Shown here: in pieces, positions 6,893 through 14,479 of the stretch | How the letters are laid out: every line of letters begins with the position of its first letter | How positions within the stretch are numbered: the stretch's first letter is position 1 | Source of the DNA: CAZVJA01 sp964626885 | Lineage (GTDB): Bacteria > Planctomycetota > Planctomycetia > Planctomycetales > Planctomycetaceae | Length of the DNA: 26,947 nt | Assembly: GCA_964626885.1 (NCBI GenBank) | Contig: CAZVJA010000059.1 | Coordinates: 1 to 26,947, forward strand | Direction of reading: 5' to 3' | Made by a program: the position numbers and the translations under genes | The notes under the pieces: model-generated | What the model was told of the DNA's origin: nothing | What the model saw: only the letters and a program-made list of their open reading frames with translations | Database searches by the model: none

Positions 6893-8302
6893 CTACCCAA
6901 ACACCGCCGTCAGCGGCGTCCCTTCCACCACGCGGTGCGGGCGGTTGACCTGGTCACGGATGAGCGCGTCGTGCGGGACACCGAGCGCGTGGTAAACGGT
7001 GGCGAGCATGTCTTCCGGCGAGACGGGATTTGACGTAGGATACGCCGCCTCGCGGTCGCTCGATCCGTAAACTTGTCCGCCACGAATTCCGCCGCCAGCC
7101 AGAATGGCCGACTGACAGGCACCCCAGTGGTCGCGCCCTTGTTGGGCGTTCAACTTCGGCGTGCGGCCGAATTCCCCCCACATACCGATCAGCGTTTCAT
7201 CGAGCATGCCGGTCGCGGAGAGGTCGTCCATCAGCGCGGCAAAGCCTTTGTCGAGCGACGGCAGGCAGTAGAGCTGCTGCAGCATCTCGGTGCCGTTCTT
7301 CCCCTCGTAGGGACCGTGATTGTCCCAGACGTTGGCCACCTTGCCGTTCACGCCGATACGCATCCAACTGATGGTGACGAGCCGCACTCCTGCTTCCACC
7401 AGTCGCCGCGCGAGGAGAAAACTTTCGCCATACTCGTTCCGTCCATAGCGGTCGCGTGTCTCGGGCTGTTCGAGATCGAGGTTGAACGCCTGCTTGGCGA
7501 CCGGCGATGAGAGCATGCCGAACGCCTGCTCGCGGAAGCTGTCGAACCCGGTGGCGAGCTTGTCGCTTTGGTAGCGGCGGTCGTGCGCTTCGATGACATT
7601 CAGCAATCCCTGCCGAGCGACGAGCCGCTGTTCGTTGACTTCTTGTTGCAGCGACATCGAGTGCGTCGGCTTCTCGGGGGTATCGGCCGCGGCGGCGATT
7701 TCCATCGGGTCGAACCGGGAGCCGAGGAACCCGGCGTGCGTGCCGGCATACGTCACACCGCTATGTCCGATCGGCCGGGGAATGGTCACCGCGGCGGGAA
7801 TTGTCCCCATCGGTGAAAAAGCGGAGACGATCGAGCCGAGGTTCGGCGCGTTCCGGCGGTTCCGCTGATTGCGGGGGACGACGAGCGTGTTATCGATGCG
7901 GCCGGTGAGGGTGCGGTAGACGCTCGGCTCATGGTTGTTGCTTTCGTGTGTCAACGAGCGAATGATCGCGGTGCGGTCAGTGTATCTTGCGAAGAGGGGG
8001 AGTTCGTCGCAGATATCGATGCCGGGAACGACGGTCGAGATCGGCTTGAAGTGGCTGCGGACACCCGTTGGGGCATCGGGCTTCATGTCCCACATGTCCT
8101 GCTGCGGCGGACCGCCCCAAAGGTAAACGAGGATGCAGGACTTGGCGGAGCCGGCCTTCGCGGGGGACTTTGCTTGCGACGCGTTGTTGACGGCACTGGC
8201 GGAATCGGCCCGCAGCCGATCGGCGCGGAGCAGGTTCGGCAGCGTCAGCGCTCCGGCGCCAATCTGCCCCAGGCGGATCATCAGGTCGCGTCGATGCAAC
8301 AT
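6893..8302 (-). CDS. DUF1501 domain protein with Tat-type leader
   Basis: 469 aa from ATG with AAAGGA seven bases upstream. The N-terminus MLHRRDLMIRLGQIGAGALTLPNLLRA has the twin-arginine pattern typical of planctomycete DUF1501 proteins, implying folded export. The body shows the family signatures: CILVYLWGGPPQQDMWDMKPDAP, PIGHSGVTYAGTHAGFLG, FLLARRLVEAGVRLVTISW, WDNHGPYEG, MWGEFGRTPKLN and GRDHWGACQSAILAGGG, which fit the alkaline phosphatase/sulfatase-like fold assigned to this family. In many planctomycetes these genes sit beside a DUF1553/DUF1549 cytochrome-like partner; none is present here. The exact substrate is unknown. It is preceded on the same strand, 75 bp away, by a secreted hypothetical. 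Confidence 0.93.
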   Translation of the reverse strand: MLHRRDLMIRLGQIGAGALTLPNLLRADRLRADSASAVNNASQAKSPAKAGSAKSCILVYLWGGPPQQDMWDMKPDAPTGVRSHFKPISTVVPGIDICDELPLFARYTDRTAIIRSLTHESNNHEPSVYRTLTGRIDNTLVVPRNQRNRRNAPNLGSIVSAFSPMGTIPAAVTIPRPIGHSGVTYAGTHAGFLGSRFDPMEIAAAADTPEKPTHSMSLQQEVNEQRLVARQGLLNVIEAHDRRYQSDKLATGFDSFREQAFGMLSSPVAKQAFNLDLEQPETRDRYGRNEYGESFLLARRLVEAGVRLVTISWMRIGVNGKVANVWDNHGPYEGKNGTEMLQQLYCLPSLDKGFAALMDDLSATGMLDETLIGMWGEFGRTPKLNAQQGRDHWGACQSAILAGGGIRGGQVYGSSDREAAYPTSNPVSPEDMLATVYHALGVPHDALIRDQVNRPHRVVEGTPLTAVFG

Positions 8303-8377
8303 GCCGCGTCCTTTGTGAACGTCATTTGAATGACTGGATTCCCTCGTCGAACCGCCAACCCGTGGTAGAACGCTGGG

Positions 8378-8995
8378 TTAGTTTGTCTTTGCCGAACCTT
8401 TTTTCTTGTCCGGCTGGTCCTGCGGAATTGCGATCGTAAAAACCGGCTGCGGAGGAGTTTGAGCATCTTTCCCGACCACGATCCTCCCGCGATGTTCATA
8501 TCCGTCCAACTTCAAATCTAAAGACAAATCAGTCGCTTTGTCGCTGAGTTGAAAATCGAAACCATCCTCGCCGCCAGATGTTCGGAATTTGAATTCAATT
8601 TCATTGCGAGCGTCGTTCCACCTTCCGATGTCCGCCGGAGCGGCCTGTCCCTTTTTGCCTTTCTTTCGCGGTTGTGCTTCAAGCCCTGAGAAGTTGTAAA
8701 TCTTCTTCACGGTTCCTCCCTTGATCCGAATCAGTCCATGAAACTGATGTGTTTTCTTTTTAGTCTTCGTGCGAAGGTGCCAGACATCTCCGTCTCGCCA
8801 CAAGTAATAGGTTGGTCCGTCGGGGGCTTTATCATAACCTTTCGGCTGTCCGTCAGGATTCACTTCAACGACGGGTGTTTCCTTCTCGGTGGCTTCGTCT
8901 TTGTCGGCGGCTTCGACCGGCTGGGATGACACGAGTATGGCCAAGGTGAGGGAAGCGACGGCAGCTTGGCAGAGAGTTGGTCGGCGAGGTTTCAT
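8378..8995 (-). CDS. Secreted hypothetical protein, 205 aa
   Basis: Starts MKPRRPTLCQAAVASLTLAILVSSQPVEAADKDE, a clear Sec signal peptide with a likely AxA-type cleavage near EAA/D. The mature part is beta-rich and polar, with a lysine-rich stretch (RTKTKKKTHQFHG), the segment YYLWRDGDVWHLRTK, a GKKGQAAPADIGRWNDARNEIEFKFRTSGGEDGFDFQLSD region and the lysine-rich end KKKGSAKTN. No family recognised. WHLRTK with FHGLIRIKGG recalls small planctomycete secreted domains that bind or shield ligands, but that is only an impression. Same strand as the DUF1501 gene downstream. Confidence 0.8.
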   Translation of the reverse strand: MKPRRPTLCQAAVASLTLAILVSSQPVEAADKDEATEKETPVVEVNPDGQPKGYDKAPDGPTYYLWRDGDVWHLRTKTKKKTHQFHGLIRIKGGTVKKIYNFSGLEAQPRKKGKKGQAAPADIGRWNDARNEIEFKFRTSGGEDGFDFQLSDKATDLSLDLKLDGYEHRGRIVVGKDAQTPPQPVFTIAIPQDQPDKKKGSAKTN

Positions 8996-9101
8996 GTGGT
9001 GTTATCGCTCGTGGGTAAGGATTGCTTTGAATTATCGGATTTGAATGTCGCGGGAGGTTCGCGGGGTGAAAAGCCAAACCCAACGACATCAAGATAAAAT
9101 A

Positions 9102-9983
9102 TTATGCCAGAAGACGGTCGAGTGCCGCCAGCGCAATCGACCATCCCGGCCGTTGCGATTGCCAGGTTTCCCACCAACGGGTGAGGATGTCCGTCAGCTG
9201 TGATTGTCTTGCCGGCTCGATATTCCACTCATTGATGACCGTGGCGACGGCGCCGTCACGACCTTTGATCAGATCCAGTTCCGCCGCCGCGGTGGCCACG
9301 GCCGGCAGCATCGCTAGCGATGCAACATACGGCAGCCGATCGCGATGCACGTCCCCTTGATACATCGGCAGATCGGCATTGAGTTGCGCCAGCAGCCAGG
9401 TGAGTCGGACGACTTCCGGAACGACCTGCTGTGATTCTAGCGGCAGGACTTCGATGCGGACGGAATTATAGAGCAGATGGGCTGCTCCGCCGCCAGGTTG
9501 GGCTGGAGGGACGAGAATTGCGTCCGCGCGAGAGACAACGACATTCTCATCGATCATTCGGCGAAGAGATTGCATGAGCGTTTCGCCGTGGATGTCCCAG
9601 TCTCGGCGGAGCGGGGCGGCGTCGCGCTCAAGTCGTTCCACAAGATCGGGCATTGCGCGAGAGAAAGCGGATTCGAGGTGCGTGAGGATATCCGTCAGAC
9701 GGTCGATGCGTTGTTCGGTTCGTTGGGGACCGACGATTTTGGTGAGTGCGATGCTGGCGAGCTGGCGGTTGCCGCCGATGTTCGCAGAGAGGGGAACCAA
9801 GTGGCTGAGAAACAACTCGCGTGAGAAGCCGTTGTTGTCGATCTCGCGAGCGAGCGCTTGCGTGCCGGCATCGAGCGCGCCTGCCAGAGTCGTGTCTTGG
9901 ATCGGTTGGTCGCGCAACAACAGATCCACCACGTGAAAGCACGCGGGCGAGGGATTCGCGATCCAGTTGAGTTCGAGTGTCAT
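9102..9983 (-). CDS. Hypothetical soluble protein, 293 aa
   Basis: I chose the ATG at 9983 (MTLELNWIANPSPACFHVVDLLL) because GGAGAG lies about 9 nt upstream; an alternative in-frame start at 10013 adds ten residues. No signal peptide and no membrane helix. The sequence is mostly alpha-helical: HVVDLLLRDQPIQDTTLAGALDAG, a charged middle around RIDRLTDILTHLESAFSRAMPDLVERLERD, and a C-terminus with WWETWQSQRPGWSIALAALDRLLA. I recognise no domain. Base composition resembles its neighbours. It is divergent from the cysteine-rich protein gene across a ~340-bp spacer. The interval 8996-9101 contains nothing recognisable. Confidence 0.75.
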   Translation of the reverse strand: MTLELNWIANPSPACFHVVDLLLRDQPIQDTTLAGALDAGTQALAREIDNNGFSRELFLSHLVPLSANIGGNRQLASIALTKIVGPQRTEQRIDRLTDILTHLESAFSRAMPDLVERLERDAAPLRRDWDIHGETLMQSLRRMIDENVVVSRADAILVPPAQPGGGAAHLLYNSVRIEVLPLESQQVVPEVVRLTWLLAQLNADLPMYQGDVHRDRLPYVASLAMLPAVATAAAELDLIKGRDGAVATVINEWNIEPARQSQLTDILTRWWETWQSQRPGWSIALAALDRLLA

Positions 9984-10241
9984 ACCACGGCTCTCCAGAG
10001 GCTTGCACCACACCGTAGCGGAGTTGTCGGGGAATTTGAACTGCGAACGGAGATTTCAGACGGCCGCAACAGGGCGATAACGTTGCAAGAAATGGGGCGT
10101 TGAGGGAGAGGGGTCGATTTCAATTCAGTTGAGCGGGCAGGAGACGATCTTCACTATGATTGTCTATGTGAGAGCGATTAGTGATGCGGAATATCTGTGA
10201 ATGCTATTTCCAATATGTGGAATTCTTAGCAGGAAAAATAG

Positions 10242-10270
10242 TTCTTGCATTTCTCGGAAAACGTGATAAC
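10242..10270 (+). promoter_or_regulatory. Candidate promoter of the cysteine-rich GG-leader gene
   Basis: TTCTTG (10242-10247), 17-nt spacer, GATAAC (10265-10270), about 50 nt before the ATG at 10326, inside a locally AT-richer stretch (10180-10270) that contrasts with the surrounding GC-rich DNA. The word ACGTGATAA at 10261-10269 recurs at 12460-12468 before the second paralog gene. The rest of 9984-10325 shows nothing else. Confidence 0.35.
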
Positions 10271-10325
10271 ACTAGACGCGGATTAGAGGGTTGTACGGAA
10301 GAAGCCGCCATGGGAGTCGTGTGCA

Positions 10326-10817
10326 ATGAAGGATTTTCAGAAGAGAATAAGAGTTGTATTCGTCGGGTTGCTGGTGTTTTGTGGTTGGATGTCGCTGGAG
10401 TTGACGCAGGCCAACGCGCGGCTCAGCGCGACGGAAATGGAGTCCGTCGTCGGTGGGCTCGGGGGCTGCGACATGTTCACCACTGATTACGAGGGTTATC
10501 GCTGCAGTCAGTTCGCGAGCATGTCCTGCACGCTGATCTGCTCAAAATGTTCGAACTATTCGTCGAATGAAGGATTGTGCGTCAATTACCAGTGCTGGAA
10601 TTGCGAAAACGGTGTCGGCTCGCAGGTTAAGGAGTGCGCCGTCGGAACCGAAGCACAGACTTGCCGGAATTTCGGCGGCGGCCCTCAATATGGGGTGTGC
10701 GGATTTGAGTATGATCGTTATTGCAAGTACGACGCGGCTGAACAGCGCTGCTACTGCGAAACGCCGCTCCAACAGACCGACCTCGCCTGCGCGCGCAAGG
10801 ATTGTCAGGATCTCTAG
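10326..10817 (+). CDS. Secreted cysteine-rich protein with Sec signal plus double-glycine leader
   Basis: 163 aa; ATG with GGGAG nine bases upstream. Three zones are visible. Residues 1-31 form a basic-hydrophobic Sec signal ending AxA (TQANA). Residues 32-44, RLSATEMESVVGG, match the bacteriocin-type GG leader exactly: L at -12, S at -11, E at -8, M at -7, V at -4, G at -2 and -1. Residues 45-163 contain 16 cysteines (an even number) with C-x3-C, C-x2-C and C-x-C spacings, which suggests a compact disulfide-linked or metal-binding domain. A second GG (46-47) follows almost at once. I recognise no known Cys-rich family. A C39-like peptidase encoded 3 kb downstream on the same strand is the obvious candidate to cut after GG. 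A toxin, effector or structural surface role is possible; none is shown. Confidence 0.85.
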   Translation: MKDFQKRIRVVFVGLLVFCGWMSLELTQANARLSATEMESVVGGLGGCDMFTTDYEGYRCSQFASMSCTLICSKCSNYSSNEGLCVNYQCWNCENGVGSQVKECAVGTEAQTCRNFGGGPQYGVCGFEYDRYCKYDAAEQRCYCETPLQQTDLACARKDCQDL

Positions 10818-10978
10818 GATTTACCAGGGACGCGGATTCATTAAGAATTACGTGCCGCGCGAGAGTATCATCAGGAAAATCAGGATCTTCTTCGCTGGGT
10901 CTCCTTTCCGGCTGTGGCGACCGTTGGAGGCCTGCGAAGTCTAATACTTCTTATCTTCAACACCGTGTTGGACGAAGT

Positions 10979-12286
10979 ATGAGAACTCGTCTGCCCATAT
11001 TTCTTGTCTGTTCATCGGTCGCATTCTCCGTGTTTGCCGGTGACAATCCCCCACAACAAGCTGCGCTGCGCGACGTCTTGTCGGCACGGTCGGATTCCCT
11101 GGCGGATTTCCGGGGGGAAATCTCGGTGGTTTCGTCGATGGGAACGGAACGTCCGCAGTTGGTTGAGGCGAGAAAGCTGTACGCCGCCTGGGTCGCCAAG
11201 AGTCACCCCGAGCTATCGCCGCCGAATCAGCGCCGGCCCGAGAACTTCGACAGCCTCCTTCGGTTGCCGACGGTTACGCGGCATCTTCGCTACGCTGCCG
11301 ATGCCTCGGGAAGAATTCGCGTCGAAGTGATCCCGTTGGCTGAGGGCGGTTCGGTCGACGGCAATATTGTCGCGCTGAGCGTCTTTTCCGGGAAGGACTG
11401 GAAGAACTACCACGAATCGCCCGATCAGCGCACCGGGGGCCGGACAGGAGGGTTAACCATTCACTCCACCGAACGGACAAATGACAACTGGCATGAAATC
11501 GCCCGTGGGGCGGGAGTGGCTTGGAACCATCGATTCGAAGGATCTTTGAAGTTCGAGATAAGTCCGCGGGCGACAGGTGCGCGATCCCTCGCCTGGAAGG
11601 AATTGCTTCGCAACTTTCCGCCCGAGCGGACGCGCGAGGAAACCTCGATTCCTCCCGAAGGAACCGACCCGAAACCTTCTTTGATCTTGGAGACATCCCC
11701 GTTCCGTGAGACAGGCCATGGCTTGTACCGCCTGCAAGTCTGGTTTGCTCCGGAGCATGGATTCGCGCCGATGGCACTCGTGGCGAGCGATCTGCAGCCT
11801 TCCGGCGGAACAAACTGGGATTATTTTCCGAATTACGCTGTCGAATGGAGTGACCCTCAAGCCATCGCCGGGGGATTGACATTCTACCGAAAATGCCACC
11901 TCCGGTTTTATGAACAGTTCCGCACGGTGATCGAAGGGGTGCCGATGAAAGAGTGGCCTCATAAGGCTTACGATTTCCTCCGATTTGATTATGAGTTTTC
12001 AAATGTTGAGATTGGAAAGCCGCTCGATTCCGGTCTGTTTGACATCGCACCGGTCGCCGGAACGAATGTCATCGATGAACCGAAAGGATACTTGTACGTG
12101 GTGGGGGAGGCTGGCGAGGAGTTGCACAAGACAGCCCTCTCCGAGCGGCAGCTCCGTCCCCCAACCCGAGGGAGTGTACCTTCCTCTTCGTGGCGGTCGG
12201 CGTTATTGATTGCAAATATGATTTGCCTCATTGCGGCGGTCATCTATTGGTTTGTTCTTCGACGCCGCTCGGTGAAGAAAACTTAA
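10979..12286 (+). CDS. Membrane-anchored secreted protein, paralog 1
   Basis: 435 aa. The frame is open further upstream, but the ATG at 10979 begins a proper signal peptide (MRTRLPIFLVCSSVAFSVFAG), so I start there. After it comes a ~370-residue extracytoplasmic domain, beta-strand-rich, with RDVLSARSDSLADFRGEISVV, RHLRYAADASGRIRVEVIP, ETSPFRETGHGLYRLQVWFAPEHGFAPM and GTNVIDEPKGYLYVVG. A single C-terminal membrane helix (ALLIANMICLIAAVIYWFVL) and a basic tail RRRSVKK follow, so the bulk lies outside the cytoplasm. The pattern of a lipid-cup-like strand series ending with a GTxVxDEPKG loop recalls the LolA/LolB-type fold, but this is a weak inference. It is a tandem paralog of the gene at 12498. 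Confidence 0.8.
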   Translation: MRTRLPIFLVCSSVAFSVFAGDNPPQQAALRDVLSARSDSLADFRGEISVVSSMGTERPQLVEARKLYAAWVAKSHPELSPPNQRRPENFDSLLRLPTVTRHLRYAADASGRIRVEVIPLAEGGSVDGNIVALSVFSGKDWKNYHESPDQRTGGRTGGLTIHSTERTNDNWHEIARGAGVAWNHRFEGSLKFEISPRATGARSLAWKELLRNFPPERTREETSIPPEGTDPKPSLILETSPFRETGHGLYRLQVWFAPEHGFAPMALVASDLQPSGGTNWDYFPNYAVEWSDPQAIAGGLTFYRKCHLRFYEQFRTVIEGVPMKEWPHKAYDFLRFDYEFSNVEIGKPLDSGLFDIAPVAGTNVIDEPKGYLYVVGEAGEELHKTALSERQLRPPTRGSVPSSSWRSALLIANMICLIAAVIYWFVLRRRSVKKT

Positions 12287-12300
12287 ATCTACGTTACCTT

Positions 12301-12420
12301 GTGTAGCTGGACTTACCCACGAATGGTGGGCGCGCGGTTTGGGTTATGCGGCCTGCTCGAACTGGTTCGGGGAGAGGTATCCCAGCGACAAGTGTCGGCG
12401 GACGCGATTGTAAGTGATAC
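12301..12420 (-). mobile_element. IS3-family transposase remnant (C-terminal end only)
   Basis: On the minus strand, 12418 to the stop at 12343-12345 reads as NRVRRHLSLGYLSPNQFEQAA, the typical C-terminus of the IS3-family OrfB/integrase-core transposase (YNxxRxHxxLGYxSPxxF). Upstream of it the homology stops abruptly, so only about 26 codons survive. TGTAGCTGGACTTACCCAC at 12301 looks like the terminal inverted repeat of the element. The remnant lies between the two tandem paralogs and probably marks an insertion followed by deletion. Nothing else was found between 12287 and 12497. Confidence 0.75.
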
Positions 12421-12497
12421 AAGATGCGGTGTGGTCAGTCATCTTTGAAGTCCGTCCACACGTGATAATATCCAGGAAATCTTACGATGGCGGATCT

Positions 12498-13811
12498 ATG
12501 AAGATTCGAGTTTCCATCTGCGTTCTGGTTGTCTTATTGATCTATGCGCAGGTTGTTCCCGCGCAGGAGCAGGCGGACTTTCGGGCGGTTCTGGTGGCGC
12601 GCGAGAATGCGATCAAATCCTTCCAGGCCGATCTGGTAGTCGTCTGGTCTCCCGGTGATGAACGGAACGAAGCCGCCGATGCTAGACTGCATATCGCCGA
12701 TTGGATGGATAAAAGCAGGCCAGGGAAGAGTCCGAAGGGATTGCGTCAATCAATCGAAGAATATCGCGCGATGCCCACGAATGAGGAACATTTCCGCTAT
12801 CTGGTGAATGCGAAAGGACAAACTCGGTTGGAGCAGGTGCCGGTCCCTTCTTTGGGGGGGGCGTACAACCGGGCGGACCGGCTTTATGTTCATGTCTATA
12901 CAGGGGATGAATGGAAGTCATACCTGGAAGCCACCGACGATTCGACGAACCAGAGAGTCGGAAGCTTGAACGTCGACAAGCAGCGGGTGGATCAGACCAG
13001 TTATGAGGTGGCACGCGGCATCGGCCTGCCGATCAGCTCGCTTGCTCTGTCTGACTCCAAAGACCATCAACTCAGTCGGCGGGCGACATCCCTAGGGGCG
13101 ATCGGTTGGAGCGAGTTGTTCAGGATCCTATCTCCCAAGCAATACCGAGTGGAAATGTCTACCCCTCCGGGGGGCAAGGATCCTCTACCTGTACTCGTCA
13201 TGGAAACACAACCATTCCGCGATACTGGTCTTTGGGGGAGCCGGGTCGAGGCATGGTTTGCCCCGGAGCACGGCTATGCGCTCCGGGCGCTTCGTACCAG
13301 CAAACTGCGAACGGCGGGAGTACCGGAGAAATGGGAATTGCTGCCGACCTCCACTGTGGAATGGAGCGAGCCGATCGATCTGGAAGAGGGCATTCCCTTT
13401 TATCAGAAGTGTCGCATGTGTTTTATGGATCTGATTCTTGTACCCGATGACTCTCAGCCCGATAGTGTCTGGGCTTCCCGGGGCTATGATCGCTCTCACG
13501 CGGATTTTCAGTTTTCCGATGTACACGTCAACAAGCCGCTGGAGGACGCTCTCTTTGAAGTTCATCCGATCGCCGGGACGAACGTGATCGACGAGCCGAA
13601 GGGATACCTGTACGTTGTGGGGAACGCGGGAGAAGAACTGCAAAAGACCGCGCTCGCGGAGCGTGGGCGCCGCCCGCCCGAGGAGCGGTGGTTCAAATCG
13701 TCGGCAAATCCGTGGCGGACAATACTTCTAATCGTCAACATACTCGCCTTGTTGGCGCTTACGGCATACTGGTTCTTCGTCCGCAAACACCAGTCGGAGA
13801 AAAAACAGTGA
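12498..13811 (+). CDS. Membrane-anchored secreted protein, paralog 2
   Basis: 437 aa from ATG 12498: signal peptide MKIRVSICVLVVLLIYAQVVPAQ, then a domain parallel to the gene at 10979 throughout. Shared landmarks are FRAVLVARENAIKSFQADL, YNRADRLYVHVYTGDEWKSYLE, METQPFRDTGLWGSRVEAWFAPEHGYALRAL, FYQKCRM and the near-identical GTNVIDEPKGYLYVVG with GEELQKTALAER. It ends with a membrane helix (TILLIVNILALLALTAYWFFV) and basic tail RKHQSEKK. The in-frame start at 12414 adds residues with no signal-like character and is rejected. Its stop TGA overlaps the GTG of the next gene (GTGA), a translational coupling that joins it to the C39-like peptidase. Function unknown. Confidence 0.85.
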   Translation: MKIRVSICVLVVLLIYAQVVPAQEQADFRAVLVARENAIKSFQADLVVVWSPGDERNEAADARLHIADWMDKSRPGKSPKGLRQSIEEYRAMPTNEEHFRYLVNAKGQTRLEQVPVPSLGGAYNRADRLYVHVYTGDEWKSYLEATDDSTNQRVGSLNVDKQRVDQTSYEVARGIGLPISSLALSDSKDHQLSRRATSLGAIGWSELFRILSPKQYRVEMSTPPGGKDPLPVLVMETQPFRDTGLWGSRVEAWFAPEHGYALRALRTSKLRTAGVPEKWELLPTSTVEWSEPIDLEEGIPFYQKCRMCFMDLILVPDDSQPDSVWASRGYDRSHADFQFSDVHVNKPLEDALFEVHPIAGTNVIDEPKGYLYVVGNAGEELQKTALAERGRRPPEERWFKSSANPWRTILLIVNILALLALTAYWFFVRKHQSEKKQ

Positions 13812-14479
13812 GGCAATACCTCCGGTTGCTGTTCGCCTGCGCTGCGGCTGGTGTCGCGCTGAGCGCTGCGGAACCGCCCGTCGCGACCGATTCCGACGAA
13901 GGCCCGGTCTCCGTACCATACGAGATACTGCGGCCGGACGCATCATGGTGTGGCCCTCGAGTGTTGTATTTCTTCAGTGCCTACTTCGGTCGGGAGCGCC
14001 CGCTGGATGAGATTGTGAAGCTCTGCCGCACGGACGATGCCGGGCTGACCTCTCTGGCAGACTTATCTCGTGCGGCCGAGGAGTTGGGTCTAAAACCAAG
14101 TCCCGTAAATTGCACTGTTGACGAGCTGGAGGATTTCGACGGCCCCGCGCTCATCAGCTTGTCGAACCGGGAGGCCGGTCCCGTGCACTTCGTTGGCCTG
14201 TTGGGAATGGAGGACGGGAAGTTCGTTGTGCTCGATCCCTCGTCTGGAGTAAGGACGCGGCATATTCGGCGAGAACGGATCGCACACTCCTTCACTGGCC
14301 ATGCGCTACTACTGGGAGACGCTGCTGCCTCACGCTCGCGGTCCCTGGGGACACCCGCCATGATGGGGATCACGGCCTGCTGGATCGGGGTCTTGATTGC
14401 GTATTTGCGTCCCGAATGGACTTCTCGGCTTCTGCGGCGCACGCCAGGAACAGCAACGAATGCAGGGCAAGGGCGTTAG
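13808..14479 (+). CDS. Exported, membrane-anchored C39-like (GG-processing) peptidase
   Basis: 223 aa from GTG 13808, which overlaps the previous stop as GTGA and has GGAGA about seven bases upstream; an earlier in-frame start at 13688 lies inside the previous gene. Signal peptide residues 1-21. The C39 fold signatures are in order: WCGPRVLYFFSAYFG (Cys48), GLTSLADLSRAAEELGL, HFVGLLGMEDGKFVVLDPSSG (His127, Asp143) and FTGHALLLGD. A C-terminal helix (about 183-200, PAMMGITACWIGVLIAYL) anchors it. Canonical bacteriocin C39 domains are cytoplasmic parts of ABC exporters and have Gln six residues before Cys and Asp just before it. Here those are Arg42 and Trp47, so activity is not assured. Likely processes GG-leader proteins outside the cytoplasm. 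Confidence 0.82.
   Translation: MRQYLRLLFACAAAGVALSAAEPPVATDSDEGPVSVPYEILRPDASWCGPRVLYFFSAYFGRERPLDEIVKLCRTDDAGLTSLADLSRAAEELGLKPSPVNCTVDELEDFDGPALISLSNREAGPVHFVGLLGMEDGKFVVLDPSSGVRTRHIRRERIAHSFTGHALLLGDAAASRSRSLGTPAMMGITACWIGVLIAYLRPEWTSRLLRRTPGTATNAGQGR

Noticed and set aside
12301..12345. CCCAC/GTGGG hairpin after paralog 1 as its terminator
   Set aside because: It has no T-run and belongs to the IS3 end; termination there is possible but unsupported.
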